Origin: Kingdonia uniflora
Taxonomy: Eukaryota; Streptophyta; Magnoliopsida; Ranunculales; Circaeasteraceae
NCBI GenBank assembly: GCA_014058105.1
Contig: JACGCM010000750.1
Coordinates: forward strand, 1,302,001-1,366,000
Length of the DNA: 64,000 bases
Reading direction: 5' to 3'
Below, in pieces: positions 11,691 to 23,306 of the stretch. The translations under genes were made by a program, and so were the position numbers. The notes below the pieces were generated by a model that saw only the letters and a list, made by a program, of their open reading frames with translations, was not told the DNA's origin and made no database searches. Every line of letters begins with the position of its first letter. Positions within the stretch are counted from its first letter, which is position 1.

Positions 11691-14086
11691 GAAAATGACG
11701 TCCCAATTGCATATCTACTTCATTAACATTAACTTGTTCATTTTCATCAGTTTCACTTAAATTATATTACTCCTCCACGTAATAATGAGTTCAATCAAGT
11801 TTAAATTTCCAATTAGTAAGGTATTGATGATTTGTTTATAATTTTAGAAAATAATTTAGGTAATATACTTGCACGTTCTCACGAGCGATCGAAGATTTTC
11901 CAATTTCAAATGTATTCGATGGAAAATTTGAATTGGTGCATTTGCAAGATTCTAAAGGTTAGGCGCCTCCGTCCTGTGATATTGTTGCTCTATAACTGAG
12001 ACATTCTTAGATGTTAAAGATGCGAGCACTTTAGTTTCTGTAATATTATTCAGAGCTTTGAGACATTAGTGATTCAGTATGCATAAGTACTTAATTAATC
12101 TCGTCATTAGGCATTGGAATATAAGGCCTGGTTTGTTGGTTCTTGGTCAAATAACTCAAAAGAAGTTGCAGATTCCCTTAGTTGCCTCTCTTATTCTCTT
12201 CTAGCACATTGTGCAATCGCTCATTTAGATAGTTCATAATTGGTGTGCACTGATGGACTTATTAGGTTAGACACATCCATCGTGCAATGTTGTTCTTCCA
12301 AAGTTGTCACACTATCAAAAGCTAAAGGCAGACGAAATTTGGTTTATGTGAAGTTATTAGGAGCTTGAGGATAGGGGGCTATAGTATGGACAAAAGCTTT
12401 TGTGATGTTCTCATGACCTTGAGGAGGGGGGGGGGGGGGGGGCTTTAGTATGCGCAACAATTTCTCTGAAGTTATCATGAGCTTGAAAAATAGGGACTTC
12501 AATCTGCATAACACTTTCTATTATATTATTAAGAGATTGAGGAGTGGGGTCTTCAGTACACGCGGATTCCCTCAGTTGTCGTTCATGTTCTCTTCGAGCA
12601 TGTTGTACCATTGATCGTTTAGAGTGTTCTTATTATATTGGTTGTTTGAGATTAGTTGTTTTATTTTTTTTATTTTTCTCTTTGAGCGCATTGAGCTAGT
12701 ACCCTTTTCGAGAGTCCTTCCCAAAATAAAATGTTAATAAGATTTGGTACCTCAGTAACTATGGTTGTTGGGACCTCGGATGACTCTAAATTATTGTTTG
12801 AAGGTGTTTTTCTTACCATTATCCCACTGACAGGAGGCATAGAGACGTATCTCATCTCTATGTTACAAGGAGAGCCCTAATTAAATAAGATTATAATGAG
12901 TATGACTTGAAATTTTTGTGCTTTTGAAACCCAATATAGAAAGATGATATAATTATGCCAAAAAGTTATAGCATATTATCTAACAATAAGACAAAAATTT
13001 ATTTTATAACTTGAAAAATTGTTAATTACCAGTGCAATTATTCTACAATATACTATGCTTTATTGAAGTGTTCTTAGTAAATAAATAGCACAATAGAAGC
13101 ACAACTAAGTAAATTAATACCATAGTAGAAACACAATTGAGTAAACAAGTATCATGAGTAAATAAATATCATAGTTGAAATGCAAGACTTATATACTTCT
13201 TAACCACATAACAATTTCTACTTACCTGGTGTGTAAGTTTTTTCCCTTTCTCTTATGCTTGACGTTGTTATTGCGCTTTAGTGGTGAGTTCATCATGGGT
13301 GTAATTAGAACCTAAGTACAATTTAGACCAAAATATAATGAGCGCTAGTGCCATGTTGTAAATAATTTTGTATCACTGTAAAACATATATGTCTTGATCA
13401 TTTGAGTTCCCCAAAGACAAGAAAATAATAGTAACCACACTAACAACAATGACCTACTTATACAATCGTAATCACAAAAAATACAGCAAGATCAAAATGA
13501 TATTATTGCAATGAGGATTTAAAGTGATCATCATAGACTAATTAACAACGATGAGTTAAACAAATATGGGGAAAAAAAAGTATAACTCTGAGATTATTGG
13601 CAACAAAGCATAAAGTTACCACTAAATTGAATCTATATTTTCAAAAAACTAGTTGCAAGATTAAGCAACTCGTTGCTTAAGGTACTTTTAGATCATAGAT
13701 GTTTTTAAATGGGAGATGAAATTACTTCAACCGAAGGAATTTGCTGTGGCCTGGGGAGAGATGAATTAATAGAGGATGTGATTATTGTTGAGAGAGATTA
13801 GGGCTGAGTAAAACAAAAAATTAAGGGAGATCGTATCACTGGAGAGAGTATCTCGGGGGGAGAAATTATGGGAGAGAAGTGAAAACTCTCATAGAGTTAA
13901 AGAGAGTGAGAGAGACCTGAGAGAGGGTAAGATTGAGAGAGAGATAGTCGCAAAATATTTTTACTAAAAAAATTAGTTGCCAAAATTACCCCCAATGAAA
14001 TATAAGAGATAAATCTCATCTACTCATGTTAGGCAAAAAATAATCTCGATACACCTAGACATCACTCAATCCCTTCTGAGCTAAGA
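11690..14086 (-). repeat. 2.4 kb tandem duplication inside Helitron 1, copy 1
   Basis: The stretch starting AAGAAAATGACGTCC at about 11690 is repeated from about 14084 with a period near 2395 bp. Corresponding landmarks agree along the whole length: the AATTAGTAAGG phrase, the poly-G run, a GA-rich block, and the final CTACTCATGTTAGGC. It holds minus-strand fragments resembling a Helitron N-terminal extension (12855-12670 and 12611-12411, basic, ending in a proline run encoded by the G tract). Many indels separate the copies. Confidence 0.8.
12426..12442 (+). repeat. Poly(G) run, 17 G
   Basis: Homopolymer G in copy 1 of the duplication. On the minus strand it encodes consecutive prolines at the end of a 66-codon open stretch (12611-12411). 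The matching site in copy 2 has 21 G. Confidence 0.9.
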
Positions 14087-16450
14087 AAATGACGTCCAAA
14101 ATACAGATCCATTTCATTAACATTAATATGTTCATCTTCATCAGTTTTACTTAAATTATATTGCTCCTCCACGTAATGGTGAGTTCCACTATACTATCAA
14201 TTTCAAAATTCAATTAGTAAGGTTTTGATGATTTTTTTGTAATGTTAGAAAATAATTTAGGTAATATACTTATACGTTCACGTGAGCAGTCGAAGATTCT
14301 TCAATTTTCAATATACTCGGAGGATAATAAGAATTGGTGCGCATTGCTTAATTCTGAAGGTTAGGCGCCTCCATCATATTATATTGTTGTTTTATAACTG
14401 GGACATTCTTATATGTTAAAGATGCGGGCACTTCAGTTTCTGTAACGCTATCTGGAGCTTGAGACATTGGTAATTCAGTGTGCATAGGTACTCTATTAAT
14501 CTGGTCTTTTAAGGTATTGGAATTTAAGATACGGTTAATCGATTCTTAGTCAAATAACTCAAAAGTAATTACAGATTCCCTTAGTTGCCTCTCTCGATCT
14601 CTTCTGTCATGTTGTGCAATCTCTCATTTAGAAAGCACGGAATTAGTGTGCACCGCTAGAATTATTTGGTTAGACACATCCATCGTGCAATGTTGTTCTT
14701 CCAAAGTTGTCACACTATCAAGTGCTAAAGGTGGAGGAAATTTGGTTTATGTGAAGTTATCAAGAACTTGAGGATAGTGGGCTTTAGTATGCACAAAAGA
14801 TTATGTAATGTTCTTAGGACCTTCAGGGGGGGGGGGGGGGGGGGGGCGCTTCAGTATGCACAACAATTTCCGTAAAATTATAAGGAGCTTAAGATGTGGG
14901 AACTTCAGTATGCACATCAGTTTCTATGATGTTATCATATCAGGAGGTTGAGGATCAAGGGCTTCAATACGTGCAGATTCCCTTAGTTGCCACTAGTATT
15001 TTCTTCTGGCACGTTGTGCCATTGATCATTTAGAGTGCTCCTGTTATATTAGTTGTTTGAGATTGGTTGTTTTTTTTCTCTTTCTCATCGATTGCGTTGA
15101 GCTAGTACCATTTTTTAAAATCCTTCCCAAACTAAAGTGTCCCTGAGATTTAGCACCTCAATAACTGTGGTTTTTAGGGCCTCATTTAACCTTGCATTAT
15201 CGTTTAAATGTGGTTTCCTTATCACTATCCCTCCACTAGGAGGCGCAAAGACGACTCTCATCTCTGTGGTACAAAGAGAGTCCTAATTATATAAGATTAC
15301 AATGAGTATGGCTTGAACTGTTTTGTGTTTTTGAAACCCAATAGAGGAAAATGTTATAATTACATCAAAAAGTTATAGTATAAAATCTAATAATAAGATC
15401 GAAATTTATTTTATAACTTGAAAAATTACTAATCACTAATGCAATTGTTTTATAACAGCCCATGTTTTATTGAAGTGTTCTTAGTAAATAAATATCACAT
15501 TAGAAGCATAACTAAGTAAATTAATACCATAATAGAAACATAATTATGTAAACAAATATCATGATTAAATAATATTCATAGTTGAAATGCAAGACCATAT
15601 ACTTCTTAACCACATAAAAATATCTACTTACCTGAGGAGCACGATTTTCCCCTTTCTGTTACGCTTGTCATCGTTATTGTGTTTTGGGCGGCGAGTTCAT
15701 CAAGGGAGTAATTAGAACCTAAGTACAATTTTGACCAAAATATAATGAACGTCAGTGCCATATTGTTGATAATTTTGTATCAATGTGAAACATATATGTC
15801 CTAATCATTCGGGTTCACCAAAGACATGAAAGCAATAGTAACCACATTAACAGTAATGACCTGCTTACACAATCATAAACACATAAAGTGCAGTAAGATC
15901 AAAATGATATAGTTGCAATGGGGAATTAAAGTGATCATCATAGACTAATTAGACCTGAACAATAATGAGTTAAACAAACCTGGGACAAACAAAGCATAAC
16001 TCTAAGATTAATGGCAGCAAGCATAAAGTTGCCACTGAATTGAACATATATTTTTAGAAAAACAGTGGCAAGATTGAGCAACTCATTGCTTAAGGCACCT
16101 TTAGATGAGATATGCTTTTAGGTGGGAGATGAAATTACTTTAACCAAAGGAATTTGTTGTGGCCTACGGAGAAATGAATTTAAAGGATTAAAGGATGTGA
16201 TTTTTGTTGAAAGAGATTAGGGGAGATCGTATCACTGGTGAGAGTATCTCTAGGGGGAAGATTAGGGGAGAGAAGTCAAAGGTCTCATAGTGTGTAAAGA
16301 GAAAGAGAGAGACCTTAGAGTGGGGAGATTGAGAGAGAGAGAGTCATAAAATATTTTTACTAAAAATTGTAGTTGTCAAAATTATTCCTAATGAAATATA
16401 AGTGAGAAATTTCATCCACTCATGTTAGGCAAAAATAATAATCCTAATGC
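14087..16450 (-). repeat. 2.4 kb tandem duplication inside Helitron 1, copy 2
   Basis: Second copy of 11690-14086. Its open frames are shorter. It runs into the unique terminal stretch of about 95 bp (16451-16546) that ends at the Helitron 5' terminus and is not present at the junction between the copies. Confidence 0.8.
14826..14846 (+). repeat. Poly(G) run, 21 G
   Basis: Homopolymer at the position homologous to 12426-12442. Length differs between the two copies, as expected for an unstable tract. Confidence 0.9.
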
Positions 16451-16639
16451 ACTTGAACTCCATCTCAGTCCCCTCTTTATCTCTTAAGATAAACCTCCTC
16501 TCTTATGGGCGAACTGGTCCTTTGCCCTTCTTGAATGTAATATAGATGGGTTATTCGGTTGTTTTCTCATTGTATTGCGGTATACTAATATTCTCACTAC
16601 TTTTTAAATGAAAGTCCGTTGACAATAGTCACTTGCATC

Positions 16640-17287
16640 TAGGGGTAGGTATCGGCCGGGTTTGGCTTGGTATTCCGCAAATACCAATACCAAAACTAAA
16701 ACCAAAACCAAAACTTCAAAGGTAATACCAAAACCAAACCGTTCTGTTTACCAAGTATAGAAACTAAAACCAAACCATTAATTTTTTAGTTTTTTCAATT
16801 TTTTTGGTATATTTTAGTTTTCATAATTTTTGGTATATTTTTTGGTTTGGGTATTGGTATATACGTTTTTGATATTTTTGGAATTCTCAAATTTTGGTGG
16901 TTTTGGTATAATCTCATTATATTATAACATCTATTTAGGAAGAAAAGTTTATGAAGTCTTTCTAAGTTCCAATGATTAGCTAAAATATAATATATCATAG
17001 AAAAATTTCATATACTAAAGGTGATCTTTAATATGGGGTAATATGATAATGTAGATCTTATGAATATATAAAACTTTGTCATGAGTTCGAACTTCCAAAT
17101 TTATCATCTCCAATGGTTGAGTATTTTTCGGTTTTTGAGACTATCATACCAAAACCAACCATACAAAAATTATATTTTTTGGTTTTGTTTTTTCGATTTT
17201 CGATCTAAGAAAATATGAAACCAAAACAGTTTTTTTTTTTATGGTTTAGTTTCAGTTTGGTATTTTACAATACAAATTGCTCCCCTA
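16640..17287. mobile_element. hAT-like MITE, 648 bp
   Basis: Ends TAGGGGTAGG… and …CTCCCCTA are inverted. They are flanked by 8-bp near-identical duplications CTTGCATC (16632-16639) and CTTGCACC (17288-17295). An 8-bp duplication is the hAT hallmark. The interior is low-complexity ACCAAAACC/GGTTTTGGT sequence that can fold back on itself. There is no transposase. The short open frame at 16998-16795 is part of the AT-rich interior and unlikely to be a gene. Confidence 0.8.
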
Positions 17288-17674
17288 CTTGCACCTAAAC
17301 AGAATCGTAAGAGCATCCCCAACAGAAGAGTATGCAATTTCGGTTTACCATACCGGTATTCCAGAATCATATATTATTTTTGTCCAACAACAAATTATGT
17401 TTTTTCTCTTGGGCGCTTAACGGTTTAGCGCCTAATACAAAAAAGCAAATGATTTGTAATTTTAGTTAGGCACTTTTTGGTTCAGCGCCTAGAGTCTGTT
17501 AATCATTTCTTGCTTTATTTCCCCTTCCCCTATCATTCAAACAGCTTCACCGCCCAAACACTCTAACACCCTAATTCTTCACACAACCCATAATCAAGCA
17601 AGAACATTACATCAACGCGAAAATTAATGGAAAATTATAATCACACCGCCTGACGCCAAAATCACAAGGCGGTA

Positions 17675-19305
17675 ATGGAGAGAGTCTTGCAAGATTCCAG
17701 ACCCGCACACCCACCACTACCCCTTAATATTCGTTTTGATAGCATGAGGAGCGTGGTTGTGTTGCCGGAGGGTAAAACTCATATATCGAAGAAAGTTACG
17801 ATAATCATGGTGAGAATTTTTTTTAAAATTTTATAGTTTTTTTACCTTTTGCCATATGTGCTAGATGAAATGTCTAAAAGAAATGTTTTGATGTTTAACA
17901 ATGTGTTTGATAAAATGACATGTTGGTGATGATGTAGGAAGATGCTCTTAACTTTCGTGGCGGGATGCTTATGATTGTGAAGACCTACAACAGGTTGCAT
18001 AAAAAACAAAAGGTTTGGCTAACGAATTCCCTATTCGGTAATTTTTTCAAATGTTGTATATGAAAAATTGATAGATATTGGGCGCTCAGAAAAAACGATA
18101 GAACTGTAGTTTAAGGCCTCTCGAAGAGGTGGTGACCGACCACCCACACGTTCCACTTAGTAGACATGAAGATTGGTTTTACCCCGTTAGACTTTTACAT
18201 GATAATGGGGATAGCTACCGGGGATCCCAGAAAGAAATCATTGCCGCTTAATTTTGATTATGAAAAATTAAAAATGTTTGGCTAATTTTTTCCCACTCTA
18301 GGGGAAAATGTGGATAAAGTGGTTTATTGAGGTGAATAAAATTGATCCTATGACACGACCTTTATCGACCTGGGCTTTTATATTTTTTGTAATGGCTAAA
18401 CTCTTATTCCCCAATAGTAAAAGTACGATTAGGTAGGGTTATTTGGCCGCGATTACAAACCTAGATAAGTTGGATGATTATGATTGGGGGGCTCCGCCAT
18501 TTTGGGAGCTTTATACACGGCCATTGACGCTTACTCTTTGGGCGTGAAGGATTTGTGTGGTTGGTAGAGTTTGTTTAAATATTGGTACCGTGAACGTGTT
18601 CCAGTAAAACCTTTACCTACTCAGGATATGTTTGGGGATCGTCGGATACTTGGGGATCATTATCTAGACCAGCTTAGAGGTCAGAGATGGGTAGATGGTG
18701 AGTAGTTTCTCATAGATCACATCAGCTACGATCTATAATGGGCTAGAGTTTCCATACCATATAATTTATCAGACTACTCACAAATAATTAACTCTGATGT
18801 GATCGGTCTAAGAGCGGTTAGAGGGTAGATTATTCCTCTAAGGTTTACACATTTCATGCCATAGGAGACACAGTTCACACAAGAGGGCATGGATACCAGT
18901 ATTGGTCCCGAATGGCAGTTTAGGGTTGTTGATATTGATGGCACTGATAGGTTGCTTGACCTACCACGCCTTAGCAATGTCCCCAGGGTACCATCTGCTG
19001 GTTTATATCATGATACAGAGGTAAATGATTAATTTTATATTATAACATTTTGATATCCTTTTATTTATATATATAAGTTTTGCTCATGACACCTTTTATT
19101 ATTGCAGTACACACAATATTTGGATGAGTCTAGACGTATGTATGTTGGTGGCCAGCAAATTGCGTATGATTAGACGGCTTTAATGTATGAGCATTATACT
19201 AGTGTGATCATAGACAAAGACAAGACGGTCAGATAGAGAGATGCCCACGTACAAGAGTTTTATGATCAAAATTAGGGGATGGAACAATCTATTGTAAAGT
19301 TATAG
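17675..19305 (+). pseudogene. Plant mobile domain (PMD, aminotransferase-like) gene, decayed
   Basis: From an ATG at 17675 the frame reads MERVLQDSRPAHPPLPL… and ends at a plausible donor near 17811. After an intron it resumes near 17939 (EDALNFRGGML). Further pieces resemble PMD proteins: THTFHL at about 18148, PLDFYMIMGIATGDP at about 18187, then PLSTWAFIFFVMAKLLFP and YLAAITNLDKLDDYDWGAPP (about 18360-18500), and a C-terminal piece IGPEWQFRVVDIDGTDRLLDLPRL (about 18900-18970). Frames are interrupted by many stops, so it is not functional. Family knowledge: PMDs occur both as host genes (MAIN/MAIL) and inside plant transposons. Its position between Harbinger TIRs implies capture, or residence of an older element. 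Confidence 0.7.
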
Positions 19306-19329
19306 GAGTAGCTTCATCGATACCATTTG

Positions 19330-19560
19330 TGATAATTTGTCATTAATCGTTATGTTCATCTTTTGGACTATGTCGTTATGTTTTAATTTTTGACTAAGTC
19401 GTTATATTTTAATTTTGGACTTTGGGCTTTATACATTTGAACTATGTCGTTATATTATTATTTTGGCTTATGTCGTTATGTTTTAATGTTAGACTTCTTA
19501 GTTTTACATTTGAATTATATCGTTATATTTTTATTTTGAATTATGTCATCATGTCGTTAA
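19330..19560 (+). repeat. Minisatellite, unit about 30 bp
   Basis: About seven imperfect copies of a unit like TTTTGGACTATGTCGTTATG lie between the PMD pseudogene and the transposase. They include the start of a spurious open frame. No other function is visible. Confidence 0.75.
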
Positions 19561-19589
19561 TTTGGAATACTATGTATTCCGCATTTATT

Positions 19590-19725
19590 TCTTTTAAGTC
19601 TTCTGCCTTGGTATTTCCCGCTCAAATATCCCGCCTTTATTTTCCGCTCAAATCTTCCGCCTTTATTTCGTGCTCAAATCTCTCACTTTTATTTCTCGCT
19701 CAAATCTCCCGCTTTTATTTCTTTT
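19590..19725 (+). repeat. Minisatellite, unit about 26 bp
   Basis: Five imperfect copies of TCCGCTCAAATCTTCCGCCT-like sequence upstream of the transposase ATG. It could hold part of the transposase promoter or leader, but that is inference. Confidence 0.75.
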
Positions 19726-19804
19726 ATACATATCTTATCAAACACATACATTTTTACACATTCAAACAACTATCCCTATCTCTATTTCTAAGTTCTCAAG
19801 CAAC

Positions 19805-20657
19805 ATGTTCCCAACTAATAGTCCCCTTGTAAATTATTTGGCTAGTTCCTCCGACGAAGATGATGAGTTATTGGAAGAGTACGCGTTGTGTCAAAGCTCT
19901 TATTTAAATTTGTGGTTATTATATAAAGCTTTCAAATCTAGGTTACTTGAAAAGGTTAGGGAATCGATGATAGGTCGGAAATATGTCAATCATAAGCACA
20001 AAATCTTCAATCAAGTTTTGTTGGATGATTACTTCACCGAAGAAAAACCGACTTACGATGTGAATATTTTTCGGCGAAGATTCCAAATGTCTCGTGATCT
20101 ATTTCTACGCATTCTTTAAGGTATTTATGAGTACGACTCTTATTTTGTATGCAAGCCTAATGTGTCAAGCACACAAGGATTAATGGATCATCAAAAAATG
20201 GTATCCGTACTTCGTATGCTTGCATATGGTGCGCCCAGTGATTCGACGGATGAGTATTGTCGGACGGCGGAGAGTATGGCCTAGGAAACATTGGATAAAT
20301 TTTGCAAAGCGGTGATGCAAGAAAAGGTTAGGAAGGATGTGGAGCGAGTTTTTGGTGTTTTACAAGCTCGTTTTACAATTATTCATAATCCTGCAATGTT
20401 TTGGAAGCCCAAAACATTAAATTTGATTTATGTACGCGTGCATAATTTTGTATAATATAATTACTGACGAGGAGCGTGATTGGGCGACATATGATTACAA
20501 GTATGATAAAGCGAATGACCCATTCAAGTATCCACCGGAGATTTCCTGAGGTATTTCTACGGACGACGACTTTGATAAATATCTTGGGGAACATTTGAAG
20601 TACCAAAATGAAAACACACATTTCGAATTCCAAGCCAATCTCGTGAACCATTATTAG
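19805..20657 (+). pseudogene. PIF/Harbinger transposase with catalytic core deleted
   Basis: The ATG at 19805 starts MFPTNSPLVNYLASSSDEDD. The N-terminal half follows the PIF pattern: DDYFTEEKPTY…FRRRFQMSRDLFLRIL, then after an in-frame TAA IYEYDSYFVCKPN and QKMVSVLRMLAYGAPSDSTD, an in-frame TAG, and FCKAVMQ. It then jumps directly, in the same frame, to the C-terminal EKVRKDVERVFGVLQARF. The intervening part, which carries the DDE residues in this family, is gone. A frame change near 20450 leads to ITDEERDWATYDY and the end at 20657. It would bind DNA at best. Deletion derivatives of this kind are typical of non-autonomous elements. Confidence 0.85.
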
Positions 20658-20879
20658 AAATTTGTCGGACGTAATGCTTGAGTTGTTATTTCAATTTCAA
20701 TAATTTGAATTTGTAGTTTCTTTTCATGTCTACGTACATTATTTTAATTTCACTAATGTTCCAAATTTTATAAGTTGCAATTCATTCCAAACTAAAAACA
20801 TTACAATACATTTCAAAATAATCGACATATTTATTGAAAAACATAATTAGATTTTAAACTATATCATTTTGATGAGGCA

Positions 20880-21905
20880 TATTATCACTACCACCGTTAG
20901 TACTTGACGAACCCATGGCGTTGTGTTTTGCCATCATCTTTTTGATCACTTCGTTCTTCAAACATTTGTCAACACATGTCAATATCTCTATCCATTCCAT
21001 ACAAATCCTTTTCTATAATCTTCATGCCTTGAATTTATTGTTCCCTTTCTTGCTTTTTTTGGAATAGTTCGAGATGTTCCGCTGCCATGGCCTTCTTTGT
21101 TTCCCTTTCTTCTTGCCTTAGCTTGACATTATTTATAACCATCTCTGTTATACCCTCATGGGCTTTGATGGCATTTTTAAACTTCGTTAAAAGGTTATTT
21201 TGCCTCTCTTTTTTTTTCCCCCGTTAGCCTATTCATTAACCCTGAAGATGAATAAACCGGGTCCGTCACTTCTTCGTCATCGTCAACTAAGCTATCGGGG
21301 TTCAAACCCATTAAAACCCTAAGACTTGTATTTAAAGATGTTTTTTGTGCCTTAGAGCCGCCACCAACTTGCATTTCATGGACGCTTCTATGGACGATCT
21401 CCGGATTTCATCTTGGATGCTTATTCATAATATGCCAAATATATTTGAAACCAAACTTGTGTGGTTTTCGATTGTTCTCGGTTTTAAACGTTTTCTCAAA
21501 CATAGAATCCGCACGGTCATACTGGGTACAAAGAAAAAAAACATTAAACACTTCACAAAATAAATTAATATACCATATTTAAATAAACATGTCATATAAA
21601 TTAAAACGTATCCCGTGGTGTTAATTTCCAATTCCGTTATAGTTCGCCTTACGAACTTTGATAGCGCAAGACACAAAAAAGCGGTTTGCCGTTAGATTTT
21701 CCCCCAACGTTGTTTCAAGGCGGCACTTGTACGGGTTATCACACCACTTGTTCTTTCATAGTCGTTTCCTATTTTCCCCTAAAACTTGGATTCATCTTGT
21801 TGGTTACCGTTTTGAGAATCTTACGAGTGTGTTACCCAATATTTGGCAAGCATTTGATCATCAAGGTCAGTCCAACAACTATTATCACTTTTCTTTTTGT
21901 TGACA
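20880..21905 (-). pseudogene. PIF/Harbinger ORF1 (Myb/trihelix-like accessory protein), decayed
   Basis: Minus-strand reading gives a SANT/trihelix-like stretch: CWTDLDDQMLAKYWVTHS and YERTSGVITRTSAALKQRW (about 21880-21690). Next come KAQKTSLNTSLRV and an acidic stretch with GLNPDSLVDDDEEVTDPVYS (about 21310-21250). Last is a charged helix, NNVKLRQEERETKKAMAAEH (about 21140-21060). In this superfamily ORF1 is needed with the transposase for mobility. Stops occur in the Myb part, and a frame change falls at an A-run near 21213. Confidence 0.6.
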
Positions 21906-22449
21906 AGCACATTAGGTGGTGTGGAAAATGAATGCGGGGGAATGAAGTAGTTTGGTGATTCCGGAAGTTGTGTTGATGGTACGTATTGAGAGTATGATTT
22001 TAGGAAAATTCGTTATCCATTTGAAGTTGATAGAGTTTGAGATGGTAGAGAGTTGATAATGGTAACTAGATTGAAAGAGGTGAAAAAAATTAATTAAAGG
22101 AGAATTTAAGAAACTATCATTTTTATTTGAAGAAATTTAAGTGAAATAAAAAAACTAGCCGTTTGGAGAGGGGAGTTGGGGTTATAGAATGTAGGCGCTT
22201 TTCAGTAAAACGCCTAGAGTTCGGGAAAAAAAAACTTACGCGCACTAAACGGTTCAGCGTTTGGACAACTGTATTAAAAAGTTGTTGGGCGGTTCAGCGC
22301 CTAGGCAATATGCAGACACTCATCGCCAAATTTAGGTTTCATATACTTTGGAGGTGTATTGGTTCAGTACACGTACCCATGTTGGATGGGCTTTTTGTAA
22401 GAGTATGAAAAACCTTAAAAACATACCATGCACTTTGGAGGTGCTCTAA

Positions 22450-22757
22450 CATCTATTGATAATGGCCCAGAGATGACCAAGAATTGGTTGATTATATTTT
22501 CCCAATCTATCGATTCAAACATTTGCCGGATAAATTCCCTTCCTTAACTACTTTTTCGCGGATCAAAAATCAACCAGAACTGTCATAATAATTGAAATAT
22601 CAAAACCCTTAATTTCACCAAATTTCACCAAAAAACGTCACCATTTTAAATTCACCGGATAAGAACCCTAAAATATCAAATATCTCCAAATATCCCACTT
22701 TTGAACTCTAATTTCTCAAATCAGAAGGGCAAAACCCCAAATTTCTGCCAAATTTCG
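22450..22757 (+). promoter_or_regulatory. Upstream region and 5' leader of the host gene
   Basis: Only 308 bp separate the Harbinger TAA duplication from the host gene's ATG. The stretch is AT-rich with several AAATATC and TTTCACCAAA repeats (about 22590-22690). I see no confident TATA box, so the transcription start is not fixed. The original promoter may have been displaced upstream of the transposon, or the element's end may supply it. Confidence 0.4.
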
Positions 22758-23306
22758 ATGGAGAGATCATTAGATGCGTGGGAAGAGGTGCAGAGACAAG
22801 GACACGATCTTGCAGATCGACTTACGCAAGGTTTCAATGGTTTGATTCACTCTCATATCAACACTTCGTTTTCATGGCCTAACCCTCAAAATCCCAATCT
22901 TTTTGATGTTGTCGAGTTTCCAAGCAAATTGGACTTTGGGTTGGCGACGAATGATTCGGGTATCAATGGGGTTACAGCAATTTTTGATATTGGGAACAGG
23001 TTAGGGCAAGCTGGGGCAGAGTTTGGGGCTAGTTTGAATGGTGTTGTGCAACAGTTTTTCAGGAGATTACCGGTTCCGTTTCGAGGGTATGAGAATGAAG
23101 TGGAGACGTTGAGAGTTGATTTGGAAGGGAGAAGGAAGGGTGCGGTTTTGGATACACAAATGAAGAATTTTGGGGATATAGCAGAGCAATTTAGGAATAA
23201 TGGATTTGAGGAAACCTCGGGTATGGTTGGTGGTTCGGATGAATTGAAAGAGGAAGGAGGTTTTGGTCTTGATCTTAAATCATTGGGACACTTTGGTAGA
23301 CCGCAG
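22758..23306 (+). CDS. Host gene exon 1 (residues 1-183)
   Basis: Encodes [20 protein letters not shown], then [14 protein letters not shown], then [19 protein letters not shown] and [13 protein letters not shown], and an acidic variable stretch. Ends GRPQ at CAG|GTAAAT, phase 0. The helical N-terminal half contrasts with the beta-like rest of the protein. Confidence 0.85.

Larger units (their letters stand above)
6405..16546 (-). mobile_element. Helitron 1, about 10.1 kb, defective
   Basis: On the minus strand the element begins TCTATATTACATTCAAG (16546) and ends …CACGGGTAATACTAG (6405), matching Helitron TC and CTRR termini. The right flank starts with T and the left flank ends in A, so the insertion is between A and T with no duplication. 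It encodes a RepHel gene in its left half (11690-7446) and carries a 2.4 kb tandem duplication of its 5' part. The 3' hairpin expected about 10 bp before CTAG is poorly preserved. It is non-functional as read: the Rep motif and helicase are riddled with stops and shifts. Confidence 0.75.
17311..22446. mobile_element. PIF/Harbinger element carrying a PMD gene, 5.1 kb
   Basis: The left end GAGCATCCCCAACAG and right end …GAGGTGCTC are inverted repeats. Both are flanked by TAA (17308-17310 and 22447-22449), the classic PIF/Harbinger target duplication. Inside are the two genes of this superfamily, a DDE transposase (19805-20657, plus) and a Myb/trihelix-like ORF1 (about 21905-20880, minus), both broken. 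A plant-mobile-domain pseudogene (17675-19305, plus) is additional cargo. GCGCCTA and GGTTCAGCG-type words recur inside both ends (about 17400-17500 and 22190-22310), probably subterminal binding repeats. The right end lies 311 bp upstream of the host gene's ATG. Confidence 0.88.

Noticed and set aside
6390..16546. The 15-bp flanking repeat as a target duplication of a 10 kb LINE
   Set aside because: There is no LINE coding or poly(A) end, and the inner edges match Helitron TC and CTAG termini with an A/T insertion site.
19422..19832. A 136-codon frame upstream of the transposase
   Set aside because: It is translated minisatellite (repeated SSALISRSNL-like words) overlapping the real transposase start in another frame.
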